A DNA stretch of 64,000 bases from Vibrio coralliilyticus ATCC BAA-450 (GTDB taxonomy: Bacteria; Pseudomonadota; Gammaproteobacteria; Enterobacterales; Vibrionaceae), in the NCBI RefSeq assembly GCF_000176135.1, contig NZ_ACZN01000012.1, forward strand, positions 79,517-143,516. The letters are read 5' to 3'. Numbering within the stretch: position 1 is the first letter of the stretch; each line of letters begins with the position of its first letter. Positions 32,755 to 41,733 of this stretch are shown one piece after another. The position numbers and the translations under genes were made by a program. The notes beneath the pieces were generated by a model. It did not search any database. It was not told the origin of the DNA and saw only the letters and a list, made by a program, of their open reading frames with translations.

Positions 32755-33333
32755 CTAGCGTTGCAAAAGGGGTTGAATCTTTTTCTCAACCGCTTCACGA
32801 GCTCGGAAGATACGCGAGCGCACCGTTCCAACAGGACAATCCATCACCGCAGCGATTTCTTCGTAACTCAAGCCATCAAGCTCGCGCAACGTCATTGCGG
32901 TTTTTAAGTCATCAGGTAGTGCTTCGATCGCACTAAAAACTACTTGCTTCAATTCCTTGGACAACGTTAAGTTCTCAGGGTTCGAAATTTCTTTTAATGC
33001 ACTACCAGTTTCGTAATATTCAGCTTCTTCAGTATCCACATCTTGCGCAGGCGGTCTACGACCCTGAGCGACGATGTGGTTTTTCGCAGTATTAACAGCG
33101 ATTCGATATAACCAAGTATAGAAGGCACTTTCGCCACGAAAACTTGGTATAGCGCGATACGCTTTAATAAATGCTTCTTGTGCTACGTCAGGTACATCCC
33201 CCGGATTATTGACGTAGCGAGAAATAAGATTACATACTTTGTTTTGGTATTTAGTGACCAACAAATTAAATGCTTGCTTATCTCCATTCTGAACTCGCTC
33301 AATTAACACTTGATCGGTCAGCTGCTCGTTCAT
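32755..33333 (-). CDS. rpoE: RNA polymerase sigma factor RpoE (sigma-E)
   Basis: Extracytoplasmic-function sigma factor of 192 residues that drives the envelope stress response. Region 2 contains DVAQEAFIKAYRAI and FYTWLYRIAVNTAKNH, and region 4 contains LDGLSYEEIAAVMDCPVGTVRSRIFRARE. It is the first gene of rpoE-rseABC and divergent from nadB, as in E. coli. A sigma-E-type promoter about 100 bases upstream suggests autoregulation. Confidence 0.97.
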   Translation of the reverse strand: MNEQLTDQVLIERVQNGDKQAFNLLVTKYQNKVCNLISRYVNNPGDVPDVAQEAFIKAYRAIPSFRGESAFYTWLYRIAVNTAKNHIVAQGRRPPAQDVDTEEAEYYETGSALKEISNPENLTLSKELKQVVFSAIEALPDDLKTAMTLRELDGLSYEEIAAVMDCPVGTVRSRIFRAREAVEKKIQPLLQR

Positions 33334-33716
33334 TCGAGCGGGTACTCCTATTGTTATTAACCCCTATCTTGTCAGATATGAGCATTAATTATGCAAAATG
33401 TAGTATTGACACCACTGCTTACTTGAGCACTATTGTGACTCAGTAATGAATATAAAGTTCAAACTTTCTTCGAATTTTATTTGAGAAGTGATGGACCAGT
33501 AACTTCTGTTCCAGATTGTGGGGACGAAAGAGTTCAAAAGCAATGTTATTTACGAAGAATTGCATTCACTCCAGTGCTACTATAGTGAGCTAACTCTGGT
33601 ATTTTCAGAGTCCATATTGCAATTTTAAATTGATTTAAGAGCGGGAACGCTCTGTAGCTGACGCTAAAAAGTTGGATTGGCGCCAGTACAACTTAACTCG
33701 GGAATTTAAAAGTTTT
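33334..33716. other. Divergent rpoE-nadB intergenic region
   Basis: About 380 bases without a convincing gene. It holds the candidate sigma-E promoter above and the unmapped nadB promoter. An imperfect palindrome (AGAAGT...AACTTCT near 33484-33507) could be an operator but matches no operator I recognise. Confidence 0.5.
33433..33460 (-). promoter_or_regulatory. Candidate sigma-E promoter of rpoE
   Basis: On the minus strand GAACTT (33460-33455) is followed by a 16-base spacer and TCACA (33438-33434). This fits the sigma-E pattern GGAACTT-N16-TCNNA except for the first G. Transcription would begin near 33426, about 93 bases before the rpoE ATG. Confidence 0.45.
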
Positions 33717-35333
33717 ATGAACGCAAACCGTGAACATCAATGTGATGTGTTAGTGGTGGGTAGTGGCGCAGCCGGTCTGTCGTTAGCGTTACGTGTCGCG
33801 GAATATGGCAAAGTCATTGTATTGAGTAAGGGGCCAAGAAGTGAAGGCGCTACATATTACGCTCAAGGTGGTATTGCCGCTGTTTTTGACGAGTCAGACA
33901 GTATTGAATCGCATGTAGAAGACACACTAATAGCTGGCGCTGGCCTTTGTGAGCAAGAAACCGTTGAGTTTATCGCTGAAAATGCCAAAGAGTGTGTCCA
34001 GTGGCTGATCGATGGTGGGGTCCCATTTGATCGTGAAGATGGTGACAGTGACGAAAAACCTCGTTACCACCTGACGCGTGAAGGGGGTCATAGCCACCGT
34101 CGAATTTTGCATGCCGCGGATGCTACCGGTATGGCCATGCAAACGTCCTTGCAAGATAACGCTCACAACCACCCAAATATCACGGTCCTAGAGCGACACA
34201 ACGCACTCGATCTAATCTGCGAAGATAAAGTCGGTGGCGACAGCAAGAAAATTGTCGGCGCTTATATCTGGAACCGAAACCAAGAACACGTTGAAACGGT
34301 TCGAGCCAAGTTTGTAGTACTGGCAACAGGTGGCGCGTCTAAGGTTTATCAGTACACCTCTAACCCTGACGTTTCCTCTGGTGATGGTATTGCGATTGCG
34401 TGGCGAGCAGGCTGCCGGGTTGCGAATATGGAGTTCAACCAATTCCATCCAACTTGCCTGTATCACCCTGAAGCACGAAACTTCCTGCTCACCGAGGCTC
34501 TGCGTGGTGAAGGCGCTTACCTGCGTCGTCCGGACGGCACTCGCTTTATGCCAGACTTTGATGAGAGAGAAGAGTTAGCTCCTCGTGATGTCGTCGCGCG
34601 TGCGATTGACTTTGAAATGAAACGCCTTGGGGCTGACTGCATGTATTTGGACATCAGCCACAAGCCAGCAGATTTCATCGAGAAGCACTTCCCGACCATC
34701 TACACACGCCTGATGGACCTTGGCATCGACATGACCAAAGAACCGATTCCGGTTGTACCTGCGGCCCACTACACCTGTGGTGGCGTAATGGTCAATAAAC
34801 AAGGTGAAACGGATCTGTCTCAACTCTATGCCATTGGCGAAGTGAGTTATACCGGATTACATGGCGCCAATCGAATGGCATCAAACTCACTGCTAGAGTG
34901 TGTTGTTTATGCGTGGTCAGCGGCCAACGATATTATCCGCCGAATGGATACTGCCGAACTTCCTCCTTCTCTTCCAGCATGGGATGAAAGTCAGGTTAGC
35001 TGTTCTGATGAAGAGGTTGTGATTCAGCACAACTGGCACGAATTGCGTCTGTTCATGTGGGACTATATGGGAATCGTTCGTACCGATAAGCGCCTAGAAC
35101 GCGCGCTACGTCGTATTCAGTTGCTGCAGCAAGAAACGCACGAGTACTACAGTAACTTCAAGGTATCTAATAACTTACTTGAGCTACGTAACCTACTTCA
35201 AGTCGCGGAACTGATGGTGCGCTGTGCAATGGAGCGCAAGGAAAGCCGCGGTTTACACTACACGCTCGACTATCCGGAACTGGCCCCAGACAGCGGCCCA
35301 ACCATCCTTGAACCAGAGAAAATCGATTCTTAA
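33717..35333 (+). CDS. nadB: L-aspartate oxidase
   Basis: FAD enzyme of 538 residues that oxidises L-aspartate to iminoaspartate, the first step of de novo NAD synthesis. The dinucleotide-binding motif [14 protein letters not shown] lies near residue 12. The substrate region includes [27 protein letters not shown], and the flavin-binding [14 protein letters not shown] segment lies near residue 385. The start at 33717 ([10 protein letters not shown]) matches the family; the open frame continues 15 codons upstream. Confidence 0.96.
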   Translation: MNANREHQCDVLVVGSGAAGLSLALRVAEYGKVIVLSKGPRSEGATYYAQGGIAAVFDESDSIESHVEDTLIAGAGLCEQETVEFIAENAKECVQWLIDGGVPFDREDGDSDEKPRYHLTREGGHSHRRILHAADATGMAMQTSLQDNAHNHPNITVLERHNALDLICEDKVGGDSKKIVGAYIWNRNQEHVETVRAKFVVLATGGASKVYQYTSNPDVSSGDGIAIAWRAGCRVANMEFNQFHPTCLYHPEARNFLLTEALRGEGAYLRRPDGTRFMPDFDEREELAPRDVVARAIDFEMKRLGADCMYLDISHKPADFIEKHFPTIYTRLMDLGIDMTKEPIPVVPAAHYTCGGVMVNKQGETDLSQLYAIGEVSYTGLHGANRMASNSLLECVVYAWSAANDIIRRMDTAELPPSLPAWDESQVSCSDEEVVIQHNWHELRLFMWDYMGIVRTDKRLERALRRIQLLQQETHEYYSNFKVSNNLLELRNLLQVAELMVRCAMERKESRGLHYTLDYPELAPDSGPTILEPEKIDS

Positions 35334-35337
35334 TAAT

Positions 35338-35363
35338 AAAGGGAGCTTAATGCTCCCTTTTTA
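35338..35363. terminator. Bidirectional terminator between nadB and ygfX
   Basis: Stem AAAGGGAGC/GCTCCCTTT (35338-35346/35352-35360) with a five-base loop in the convergent gap. T tails occur on both strands. It overlaps the last codons of the ygfX frame. Confidence 0.85.
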
Positions 35364-35745
35364 ATATCACTAATAACTGCCGATAGTGCTCTTCCTTAAC
35401 ACTGTCTCGCCAAATTATTCTCTTGCGGCCAACTTTAGGCCAGATCAATATTCCGAACCAGGCTAAGCTCAAAATACTTCTTTGTATCTCGATGGGCTCA
35501 CCATCCATTTCGCAGGAATCCGTAGAAGAGAAAACTAAGCCCCCTTGCATCGGCTCAGCAAACCAGTTTGTTTGACTATGATATTTAAGGAGTAACGCCA
35601 CCGTAAAGACGGTAGCCGTCAGCGGGAGTTCGGAAGTAATCAAAAAACAACAGGCCAACATCAGGAAACTGATGTTGGCCTGTTGTGAAACGAATGACGT
35701 GGAGGCGAAGAGCCTAACGCACTTTACTGAGGTTGTGGGCAACAA
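35347..35745 (-). CDS. ygfX: YgfX-family membrane protein downstream of sdhE
   Basis: Small inner-membrane protein of up to 132 residues. A hydrophobic pair of helices (about 26-52) is followed by a soluble tail with the family-type ending IWRDSVKEEHYRQLLVILKR. In E. coli the sdhE-ygfX pair was first described as a toxin-antitoxin pair, and YgfX is also linked to envelope or cell-shape effects. No ATG opens the frame: candidates are TTG at 35745 or 35742, inside the sdhE tail in another frame, or the internal ATG near 35661. I favour a non-ATG start with overlap and translational coupling to sdhE. The exact start is unsure. Confidence 0.65.
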   Translation of the reverse strand: MLPTTSVKCVRLFASTSFVSQQANISFLMLACCFLITSELPLTATVFTVALLLKYHSQTNWFAEPMQGGLVFSSTDSCEMDGEPIEIQRSILSLAWFGILIWPKVGRKRIIWRDSVKEEHYRQLLVILKREH

Positions 35746-35974
35746 TCTTGTCGACCATAGAAGCGTGACCTAAGTTTTCACTGCGACCGTGGCCCATAAT
35801 CCAAGTAAACAAGTCTGGGTCATCACATTCAAGCAGAGACACAAAGTCACGCTGCTCATTGTCTTTCAGTTCTTCAAAGCACTCTTCAAAGAAAGGCATA
35901 ATGACAACATCCAGTTCCAGCATTCCGCGGCGACACGCCCATTTAATTCGCGCTTTTTCTTCGGTGGTGTACAT
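35714..35974 (-). CDS. sdhE: FAD assembly factor SdhE
   Basis: Small cytoplasmic helical protein of 86 residues that promotes covalent attachment of FAD to succinate dehydrogenase and related flavoproteins. The conserved RGxxE motif is present (CRRGMLELD, residues 15-23), as are the PFFEE and EENxQ-like segments. The ATG at 35974 has AGGAA upstream. It is followed by overlapping ygfX and divergent from ygfZ. Confidence 0.95.
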   Translation of the reverse strand: MYTTEEKARIKWACRRGMLELDVVIMPFFEECFEELKDNEQRDFVSLLECDDPDLFTWIMGHGRSENLGHASMVDKIVAHNLSKVR

Positions 35975-36161
35975 TCTAATTCCTCACCTGTTCGGTTGTT
36001 TGCGCCGAGTTTAACAATCAAAATTGCCGACAACTACTAACTCAGTCACACTCCCGAGCTAGCTAACACATTTACGGCATAAATCCATACAGCTGAAAGG
36101 TTGTTTCCGTTAGTGCTTAAGCGCTAACATAGTGCTATTCGATAGCATTCAGGTAAACATC

Positions 36162-37130
36162 ATGGAATGGCAACACGACTTTGCTCCACTTTCTTTTTCT
36201 AGCAATGACTCTCTTCCCGAACTTGTACTCACCCACCTCACGTCGTGGGGAATGATCACCGCACAAGGCGATGATAAAAAGTCTTACCTACAAGGTCAGG
36301 TGACCTGTGATGTTGTTCAACTAGCCGAAGATAGCGCTACTTTTGGCGCGCATTGTGATGCAAAAGGAAAAGTGTGGAGCGTATTCCGCTTGTTCCACCA
36401 CCGAGGCGGTTACGCGATGCTACAGCCAAGCTCCGCGATTGAGACTGAACTCGCTGAACTCAAAAAATACGCTATTTTCTCCAAAATAGAATTTGCACAA
36501 AGTACCGATGTATTGCTGGGCTTAATTGGCGATAAAGCGAACCATGTCGTTGAAGAGCTCTCGCAACAACGCGGTGATGTGCGAACTATCGAAGGTGGTA
36601 CCGCGATTAAAATTGATCAGCAACGCTGGTTGCTGGCCATTGATGCCACTACTGCGGAACAACTATGCCAATCAATAAATGCGACCAAAGCTTGTGAAGA
36701 CATCTGGACTCGTCTGGATATTGAAGCCGCTATACCTGCAGTCACACAAGAGCAGCAAAGCGAGCATATTCCTCAAGCGCTTAACGTCCAAGCTCTGGGT
36801 GGAATTAGCTTCAGCAAAGGTTGTTACACAGGCCAAGAGACCGTCGCTCGTGCCAAGTACCGTGGTATGAATAAGCGCGCATTACAAATCGTCAAAGGCC
36901 ACTCTGCATCCGAGATCAAAGCCGGTGCGGAGATAGAACGCTCTGTGGGTGATAATTGGCGCAGCGCTGGCCAGTTGATGAGTAGCTACCGCTTCAATGA
37001 TGGCGTAAGCATCGGCCTTATCGTACTACCCAATAACCTTGATTCTGATACCCAATTCCGTTTGAAAGATACGCCAGATTCGGTCTGGACTATGCAAGCA
37101 CTGCCGTATTCTCTTGAAGATGACGAATAA
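36162..37130 (+). CDS. ygfZ: tRNA-modifying protein YgfZ (folate-binding)
   Basis: Folate-binding protein of 322 residues related to the T-domain of glycine cleavage, needed for MiaB-dependent tRNA modification and iron-sulfur cluster maintenance. The family signature KGCYTGQE is intact near residue 224, with its conserved cysteine. The start at 36162 gives MEWQHDF; ten further codons upstream are open but lack family similarity. It is divergent from sdhE, as in E. coli, and overlaps the next gene by 11 bases. Confidence 0.94.
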   Translation: MEWQHDFAPLSFSSNDSLPELVLTHLTSWGMITAQGDDKKSYLQGQVTCDVVQLAEDSATFGAHCDAKGKVWSVFRLFHHRGGYAMLQPSSAIETELAELKKYAIFSKIEFAQSTDVLLGLIGDKANHVVEELSQQRGDVRTIEGGTAIKIDQQRWLLAIDATTAEQLCQSINATKACEDIWTRLDIEAAIPAVTQEQQSEHIPQALNVQALGGISFSKGCYTGQETVARAKYRGMNKRALQIVKGHSASEIKAGAEIERSVGDNWRSAGQLMSSYRFNDGVSIGLIVLPNNLDSDTQFRLKDTPDSVWTMQALPYSLEDDE

Positions 37131-37593
37131 GTTTGAGACAAAACTAACCCGCTACTTGACCGAGCAGCGGGTTTCTTTCCGTATCTTGCCCCATCAGTCC
37201 CCAGCCATCACCATTGAAGACGCGGCTCAGCAGCGAGGGGTTAGACCAGCTCAGATGGTCAAATCCATGCTATTACGCGATATGGGCGATTTGTATGCGC
37301 TGGCTTGCGCGCCGGGTGACCAATCTGTTGATCCCAAAAAAGTGCGAGCATTACTCGGTTGCCGCCGAATGACCTGCGTTGATCTCTCCATGGTTGAAGA
37401 ACTGACTGGCTACCAGATTGGCACAGTAACGCCTCTGCTGTTGCCGACAGAGATGCCGATTGTCTTTGATCGCCAGCTCCTGAATGAGGAGACGGTTACC
37501 ATAAGCAGTGGCTCCAACATGGCAGGGATAGCATTGACACGAGATGATCTCATTCGTCTCTGCAATCCAGTACTCGCAGACATCTGCCGTTGA
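37120..37593 (+). CDS. YbaK/EbsC-type aminoacyl-tRNA deacylase
   Basis: Protein of 157 residues with the YbaK/ProXp fold, whose members hydrolyse mischarged tRNA such as Cys- or Ala-tRNA(Pro). Visible features are the lysine in [11 protein letters not shown], the [12 protein letters not shown] segment, and the GTVTPLL and [12 protein letters not shown] segments of the substrate pocket. The ATG at 37120 lies within the ygfZ tail, an 11-base overlap that suggests coupling. Substrate specificity cannot be read from the sequence. Confidence 0.85.
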   Translation: MTNKFETKLTRYLTEQRVSFRILPHQSPAITIEDAAQQRGVRPAQMVKSMLLRDMGDLYALACAPGDQSVDPKKVRALLGCRRMTCVDLSMVEELTGYQIGTVTPLLLPTEMPIVFDRQLLNEETVTISSGSNMAGIALTRDDLIRLCNPVLADICR

Positions 37594-37736
37594 TAAGCCT
37601 TTCAAATCCTCTTATATCACGTCATACAACTTGCACTTCAATGTGACAAAGATCTCAATAAGAAACATATTCAATTTAAATTATTATTCAAATCGAAAGC
37701 ATATATAGTCAAAAATAATATTTTAGTTTATGCTTA

Positions 37737-37925
37737 TTTTCGTTGGTTAAAGTGCGAGCGAATTATGATGTATTGCTTGGTGTGTTTAGCTGCTGAGCGT
37801 TTGAATAGTAATAAACACACAAATCCTTCTCCAACGAAAAAGTGAATCCACTGATTGTTTCAGGACATCCACTTTTTGTGTAATGCATCTGTGACTATTC
37901 GCCCGCAATTATGCGGGCTTTTTTT
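37737..37925 (+). ncRNA. Candidate structured small RNA with its own terminator
   Basis: This intergenic segment shows nested long-range pairing. TTTTCGTTGG (37737-37746) pairs with CCAACGAAAA (37831-37840), 10 perfect pairs. Inside it GTGTGTTTA (37780-37788) pairs with TAAACACAC (37812-37820), 9 perfect pairs. A further stem AAAAGTG/CACTTTT (37838-37844/37870-37876) follows, then a strong terminator GCCCGC/GCGGGC plus seven T (37901-37925). An A/T-rich stretch upstream could hold a promoter. There is no convincing reading frame. I do not recognise it as a known vibrio RNA. Confidence 0.5.
37901..37925 (+). terminator. Strong intergenic terminator
   Basis: Perfect 6-bp GC-rich stem 37901-37906/37913-37918 followed by seven T. 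It lies 308 bases past the nearest plus-strand gene stop, which suggests it ends an independent transcript. Confidence 0.85.
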
Positions 37926-38219
37926 ATGCAAAAAATTTACCGTAAGCTGGCATATTATAAAAAAGTTAAACTATTCTTAGAAATGTCATAAATCTCGGGT
38001 TAACTATTGCGCTGAATGATTAACCAAGACGAGTTCCCATCACAGAACATAAGTGAGGTAATTGTCACAATAAAATGGATATTTATCGGGCGTTTTGCCT
38101 ACAACAACACAAATATCCAAACAAACTCATTTTACTGCATATTCCTCCACCATAATCACATAAATAACAGGCGGAAAATCGTATACTTTGCAGTGCTTGC
38201 TAAACATAAGGATTACTCT

Positions 38220-38426
38220 ATGAGACTGTTTAAGCGCTATACACCAGGTATGATTGCTAAACACGTAAGTCGGCTATTTAAGGGAAGAATTTATATCTAC
38301 GGTATTGGTAAGTTTGAATTTGATAACGGTAAGCTTGTCTTACCGGAAAAAGCCGAACGGCGACACTTCCAAACGGTCAAGGAAGTGAATCAGGAAATTA
38401 TGAGACTACGCTGTGCATACGCGTAG
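38220..38426 (+). CDS. ytfK: DUF1107 protein, YtfK-like
   Basis: Small basic protein of 68 residues, the same length as E. coli YtfK and collinear with it from memory: MRLFKRYTP..IAKHV..LF.GR.YI...G.FEFD.GK...P followed by EVN....RL. E. coli YtfK stimulates SpoT-dependent (p)ppGpp build-up under phosphate or fatty-acid starvation; the role here is inferred. The ATG at 38220 follows AAGGATTACTCT and begins the family match. The frame is open upstream but unrelated. It ends at a strong terminator. Confidence 0.82.
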   Translation: MRLFKRYTPGMIAKHVSRLFKGRIYIYGIGKFEFDNGKLVLPEKAERRHFQTVKEVNQEIMRLRCAYA

Positions 38427-38437
38427 GCAAGAATTAA

Positions 38438-38466
38438 AAAGGGTTGGCAATCGCCAACCCTTTGTC
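38438..38466. terminator. Bidirectional terminator between ytfK and ubiI
   Basis: Perfect 11-bp stem AAAGGGTTGGC/GCCAACCCTTT (38438-38448/38453-38463) with a four-base loop in the convergent gap. Confidence 0.88.
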
Positions 38467-38479
38467 ATTTAAGATTCCA

Positions 38480-39706
38480 TCAAGGTAAGGTCGCTTCATG
38501 ATATTGCGCTAATACTGGAAGATTCCCTTTTAGGCCAAGGGCGCGCTTCATGATTTCATCTTTCGCTCCTGGCAATTGTCCTACCAAAGCCATGCCAATG
38601 CCTCGCGCTAGCTTTTTCGCAGGGTTATCACCAGCAAACAGATCTTTAAAGCCTTGCATCGCAGCAATCATCTTCGCAGCTTCAGATTTACGCCAGCGTT
38701 CATAACTGCGCAAGTTACGCTTAGTGCCGATATCCTCACCTTTACGCCATAAGGTCATCACTTCTTGCGCTAGACTCGCAGCATCAAGCAAACCAAGGTT
38801 AACGCCTTGCCCGGCTAATGGGTGGATAGTGTGCGCGGCATCCCCTACTAGAGCGACCCGTTCAACGGCAAAGTCACGCGCATAACGCATTTTGAGCGGG
38901 AAAGCGAAACGTTGACCAACGACTTCACACAAGCCCAGTCGAGCGTCAAATTCTGCCGTCAGTGACTTGTTGAACTCTTCATCGGACATCGAGACTAAAC
39001 TCTCTGCTCGATTCGGTTCTGTAGACCAAACAATCGAACTCATATTACTTTCTCCCATAGGTAAGAAAGCCAGAGGTCCTTGTGGGGTAAAGATCTGACG
39101 AGCCACTTTGTCATGCGTTTCTGCTGTCCAGATATTTGCAACCACAGCGCTATGTCCATAGTCCCAGTGCGTTAACGGAATATCCTGTTGTTTGCGAACC
39201 CAAGAGTTGGCACCATCCGCGCCGACCACCAGTTTAGCTGTCAATGCGTGACCATTGTCCAAAGTGAGCCAAGCTTCACTTTCACCAACCGCCATTGAGC
39301 TACACTGTGCAGGCATAAACAAACTGACATTTGACTGCTTCTTCACCTGCTCAAGTAGTGATAACTGAATCACACGATTTTCAACAATGTGTCCGAGATC
39401 GGGTTGAGCTAGCTTTTGCGCATCAAATTCAATTCGAGCAAAGCTGTCTTGTTCCCAGACTTCCATCGCCGAGTATGGCGCAGCACGGCGCTCTACAATG
39501 CCATTCCAAGCCCCTAAATTACGCAATATGTTTTCACTTGAACGACTCAAGGCTGACACGCGAACATCCGGTAAGTCCGCTAATTCGCTATCAGGTACTC
39601 GGCTTTCTATCACCGCAATACGCAAATCGGTATCTTTAAATGCTGCGGCCAAAGCCAGGCCAACCATGCCACCACCGACAATTGCAATATCAACGCTTTG
39701 CATCAT
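38480..39706 (-). CDS. ubiI: FAD-dependent ubiquinone hydroxylase UbiI/VisC type
   Basis: Class A flavin monooxygenase of 408 residues, assigned to C5 hydroxylation of 2-octaprenylphenol in ubiquinone synthesis. It shows the FAD motif IVGGGMVGLALA, the middle NADPH/FAD motif in VVGADGANSWVRKQ, and the C-terminal motif VGDAAHTIHPLAGQGVNLGLLD. It lies 25 bases after ubiH on the same strand, like E. coli ubiH-ubiI. Paralogues are similar, so the exact position hydroxylated rests on gene order. Confidence 0.88.
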   Translation of the reverse strand: MMQSVDIAIVGGGMVGLALAAAFKDTDLRIAVIESRVPDSELADLPDVRVSALSRSSENILRNLGAWNGIVERRAAPYSAMEVWEQDSFARIEFDAQKLAQPDLGHIVENRVIQLSLLEQVKKQSNVSLFMPAQCSSMAVGESEAWLTLDNGHALTAKLVVGADGANSWVRKQQDIPLTHWDYGHSAVVANIWTAETHDKVARQIFTPQGPLAFLPMGESNMSSIVWSTEPNRAESLVSMSDEEFNKSLTAEFDARLGLCEVVGQRFAFPLKMRYARDFAVERVALVGDAAHTIHPLAGQGVNLGLLDAASLAQEVMTLWRKGEDIGTKRNLRSYERWRKSEAAKMIAAMQGFKDLFAGDNPAKKLARGIGMALVGQLPGAKDEIMKRALGLKGNLPVLAQYHEATLP

Positions 39707-39731
39707 CTGAATTCAATCCTCATTCAAGCTG

Positions 39732-40910
39732 CTATCGAGCAACTAAGCCTAAAGTTCTTGCTAATAAAGGCGCTTTCAACACCGGAATATTGTCCATCGC
39801 GGCCAAGCTGAGATTTCGACCAATACGTAGTGTGAGATAATCATTAGAAAAAATATGAACCAGAGACGATGTCAGTGAAATCGTCGCACTGCGATCATTT
39901 TCGCGGCGGCGTTTAAATTGGCTCAATACCGAATAATCTCCGGGATCGCCGCTATGACTGGCTATCGCCTCAGCCAATGTCGCTACGTCACGAATCCCAA
40001 GGTTAAACCCTTGGCCAGCAATCGGGTGCAATGTTTGCGCTGCATTACCAACAATGGCAAATCGATGTGAGGTGTTCTGCTCTCGATAACGTAACAACAA
40101 TGGATACGCAGCCCGCTGGCCGACTTTTTCCAATTTCCCCAATCGCCAGCCAAATGCGTGCTGGAGCTCTTTTAGAAAGGCATCATCATCGAGCGACATA
40201 ACGCGCTGTGCATCATCTGGTCTTAAACACCAAACCAGAGACATGCGATGTTCGCTCATTGGCAATAGAGCCACTGGTCCAGAAGAGGTAAAACGTTCGA
40301 AAGCGCGACCTTGGTGATGCTCTGCCGTCTTAATGTTAGCAATGACCGCGACTTGCTCGAAGTCGTGCTCGTTGAAATCGAGCCCGATTTGCTGACAGCA
40401 GGTCGAAATCGCACCGTCCGCCGCCACCAGCAGTTTCCCACTGATGGTTTGGCCATTATCTAGTTCGATGTGAACGCATTGCTGCTGTCGTTCGATCTGA
40501 TTAACCGAGGCTGGGCACAGTAAAGTGATATTAGAGTCCTGAGCGACCTTTTCATGATAGAGACGGCCAACATCTGCTAGTTCGACAACATAGCCCAGAG
40601 CTTCAACGCCAACTTCGAGGTTATCAATCTCAGTCATACCTGCATGAGAGCGGTCAGAAACATGAATATGGCGGATAGCAGTCGCGAAGGTTGAAATGTC
40701 TTCCCACAGCCCGAATTGCTTAAGAATATTCACAGTACCGTACGACAGAGCAATAGAACGAGAGTCAAAGCCAGGATGAGCCTGATGGTCGACTTGGTAA
40801 GGCTCGACAACCGCGATAGACAGCGGCTGCTGAGAGAGTTTATTGATCGCCAGTGCCAGCGTCATGCCCGCCATTGCGCCACCAGCAATTACAACATCAA
40901 ACTGCTTCAT
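39732..40910 (-). CDS. ubiH: 2-octaprenyl-6-methoxyphenol hydroxylase UbiH
   Basis: Flavin monooxygenase of 392 residues for C1 hydroxylation in ubiquinone synthesis. The N-terminal FAD motif is VIAGGAMAGMTLALA, the middle motif LVAADGAIS, and the C-terminal motif VGNAAQTLHPIAGQGFNLG; the N and Q in this last motif are typical of UbiH rather than UbiI. It lies 12 bases after ygfB with no pepP between, unlike E. coli. Confidence 0.9.
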   Translation of the reverse strand: MKQFDVVIAGGAMAGMTLALAINKLSQQPLSIAVVEPYQVDHQAHPGFDSRSIALSYGTVNILKQFGLWEDISTFATAIRHIHVSDRSHAGMTEIDNLEVGVEALGYVVELADVGRLYHEKVAQDSNITLLCPASVNQIERQQQCVHIELDNGQTISGKLLVAADGAISTCCQQIGLDFNEHDFEQVAVIANIKTAEHHQGRAFERFTSSGPVALLPMSEHRMSLVWCLRPDDAQRVMSLDDDAFLKELQHAFGWRLGKLEKVGQRAAYPLLLRYREQNTSHRFAIVGNAAQTLHPIAGQGFNLGIRDVATLAEAIASHSGDPGDYSVLSQFKRRRENDRSATISLTSSLVHIFSNDYLTLRIGRNLSLAAMDNIPVLKAPLLARTLGLVAR

Positions 40911-40922
40911 GGGGAGTCCTGA

Positions 40923-41498
40923 TTAGTGGATGGTCGGAGCCTTTTGCTCTACCGGCTTTTGGCCAAATTCAGCGTGAATCGTCAGCGCACACGCTTTAAC
41001 ATGTTCAATCACCTGCTCTAGCAGTTGAGCTTGCTCTTGCATATCGTCATCTTCATCGATGCCCAGCTTGGCAATCTCTTCTAAATCTGCCAACGCTTCT
41101 TTAACATCCGTTGAAGCTTTTTTCAGATCAGCATTCACAAGGCCTAAGCCAGAAATGTAGTGATTCACCCATTCAGCAACACCGTCAGCGGTATCAAACA
41201 GGCTTGCACTGGCATCTTCATCAGGGATCAACATCGAGATATCCATGCCTGAACCGGTAAATTCTACGATGGTTGCGTCCAATGTCGCCTGAGCTAATTG
41301 CAGTGACTTAGCAGGCCAGCCCATACCATCATTGGTGTAATCAAAGATTAGCGGTTGCCAGCTTTTGTCTGTCAGACTTAAACCACCGCTTAGCATTCCC
41401 GCTAAAAGGCCATGCAGTTCCGCAGGGTTCACCGCCAGACCAGCAGACTGAAGTTCACTTGCTAATGTCAGGTATTCTGGAAGATTGCGTTCGCTCAT
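40923..41498 (-). CDS. ygfB: YgfB/YecA (UPF0149) family protein
   Basis: Cytoplasmic helical protein of 191 residues of the UPF0149 family, with the N-terminal [13 protein letters not shown] segment and the YISGLGL segment. It has an acidic middle ([17 protein letters not shown]). Its biochemical role is not established in general; the Pseudomonas YgfB is reported as a regulator affecting beta-lactam resistance. It is divergent from zapA and leads the ygfB-ubiH-ubiI operon. Confidence 0.9.
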   Translation of the reverse strand: MSERNLPEYLTLASELQSAGLAVNPAELHGLLAGMLSGGLSLTDKSWQPLIFDYTNDGMGWPAKSLQLAQATLDATIVEFTGSGMDISMLIPDEDASASLFDTADGVAEWVNHYISGLGLVNADLKKASTDVKEALADLEEIAKLGIDEDDDMQEQAQLLEQVIEHVKACALTIHAEFGQKPVEQKAPTIH

Positions 41499-41733
41499 GA
41501 AAGAGACCTAAATTTGCTAAATAAAGCCAATCCTACCATTTACCAAGGCCAGCGAAAACGAGCGATTGCGCAATTGTGGATAGCTTTTACACAATTTGCC
41601 CAATTACTGTGTTATTGCGTCATGATTTGTGCACCTTGATTGGGAAAAGCTTGAATCTTAACAAGCCTTTTCCTATAGTTTCCTCCTCGGTGATTGTCTG
41701 CATATCACCCCTACTAACGCATTTAGAGTCGGT

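Larger units (their letters stand above)
37594..38219. other. Long intergenic region before ytfK
   Basis: About 625 bases between the YbaK-like gene and ytfK. The first part is A/T-rich, the middle holds the structured-RNA candidate and terminator, and the last ~290 bases form the ytfK upstream region. There TATACT (38182-38187) could be a -10 element and TGTCATAAAT (37984-37993) resembles one PhoB half-site, without a clear second repeat. The reading frame open from 38016 into ytfK is not supported upstream of 38220. Confidence 0.6.

Noticed and set aside
38016..38219. Upstream extension of the ytfK frame (would make a 136-residue protein)
   Set aside because: The extra 68 codons show no family similarity, contain promoter-like sequence, and the 68-residue form matches YtfK in length with a good ribosome-binding site.
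37594..38219. CsrB/C-type RNA in the intergenic gap
   Set aside because: CsrB-like RNAs carry many GGA loop motifs; only one AGGA was seen here.
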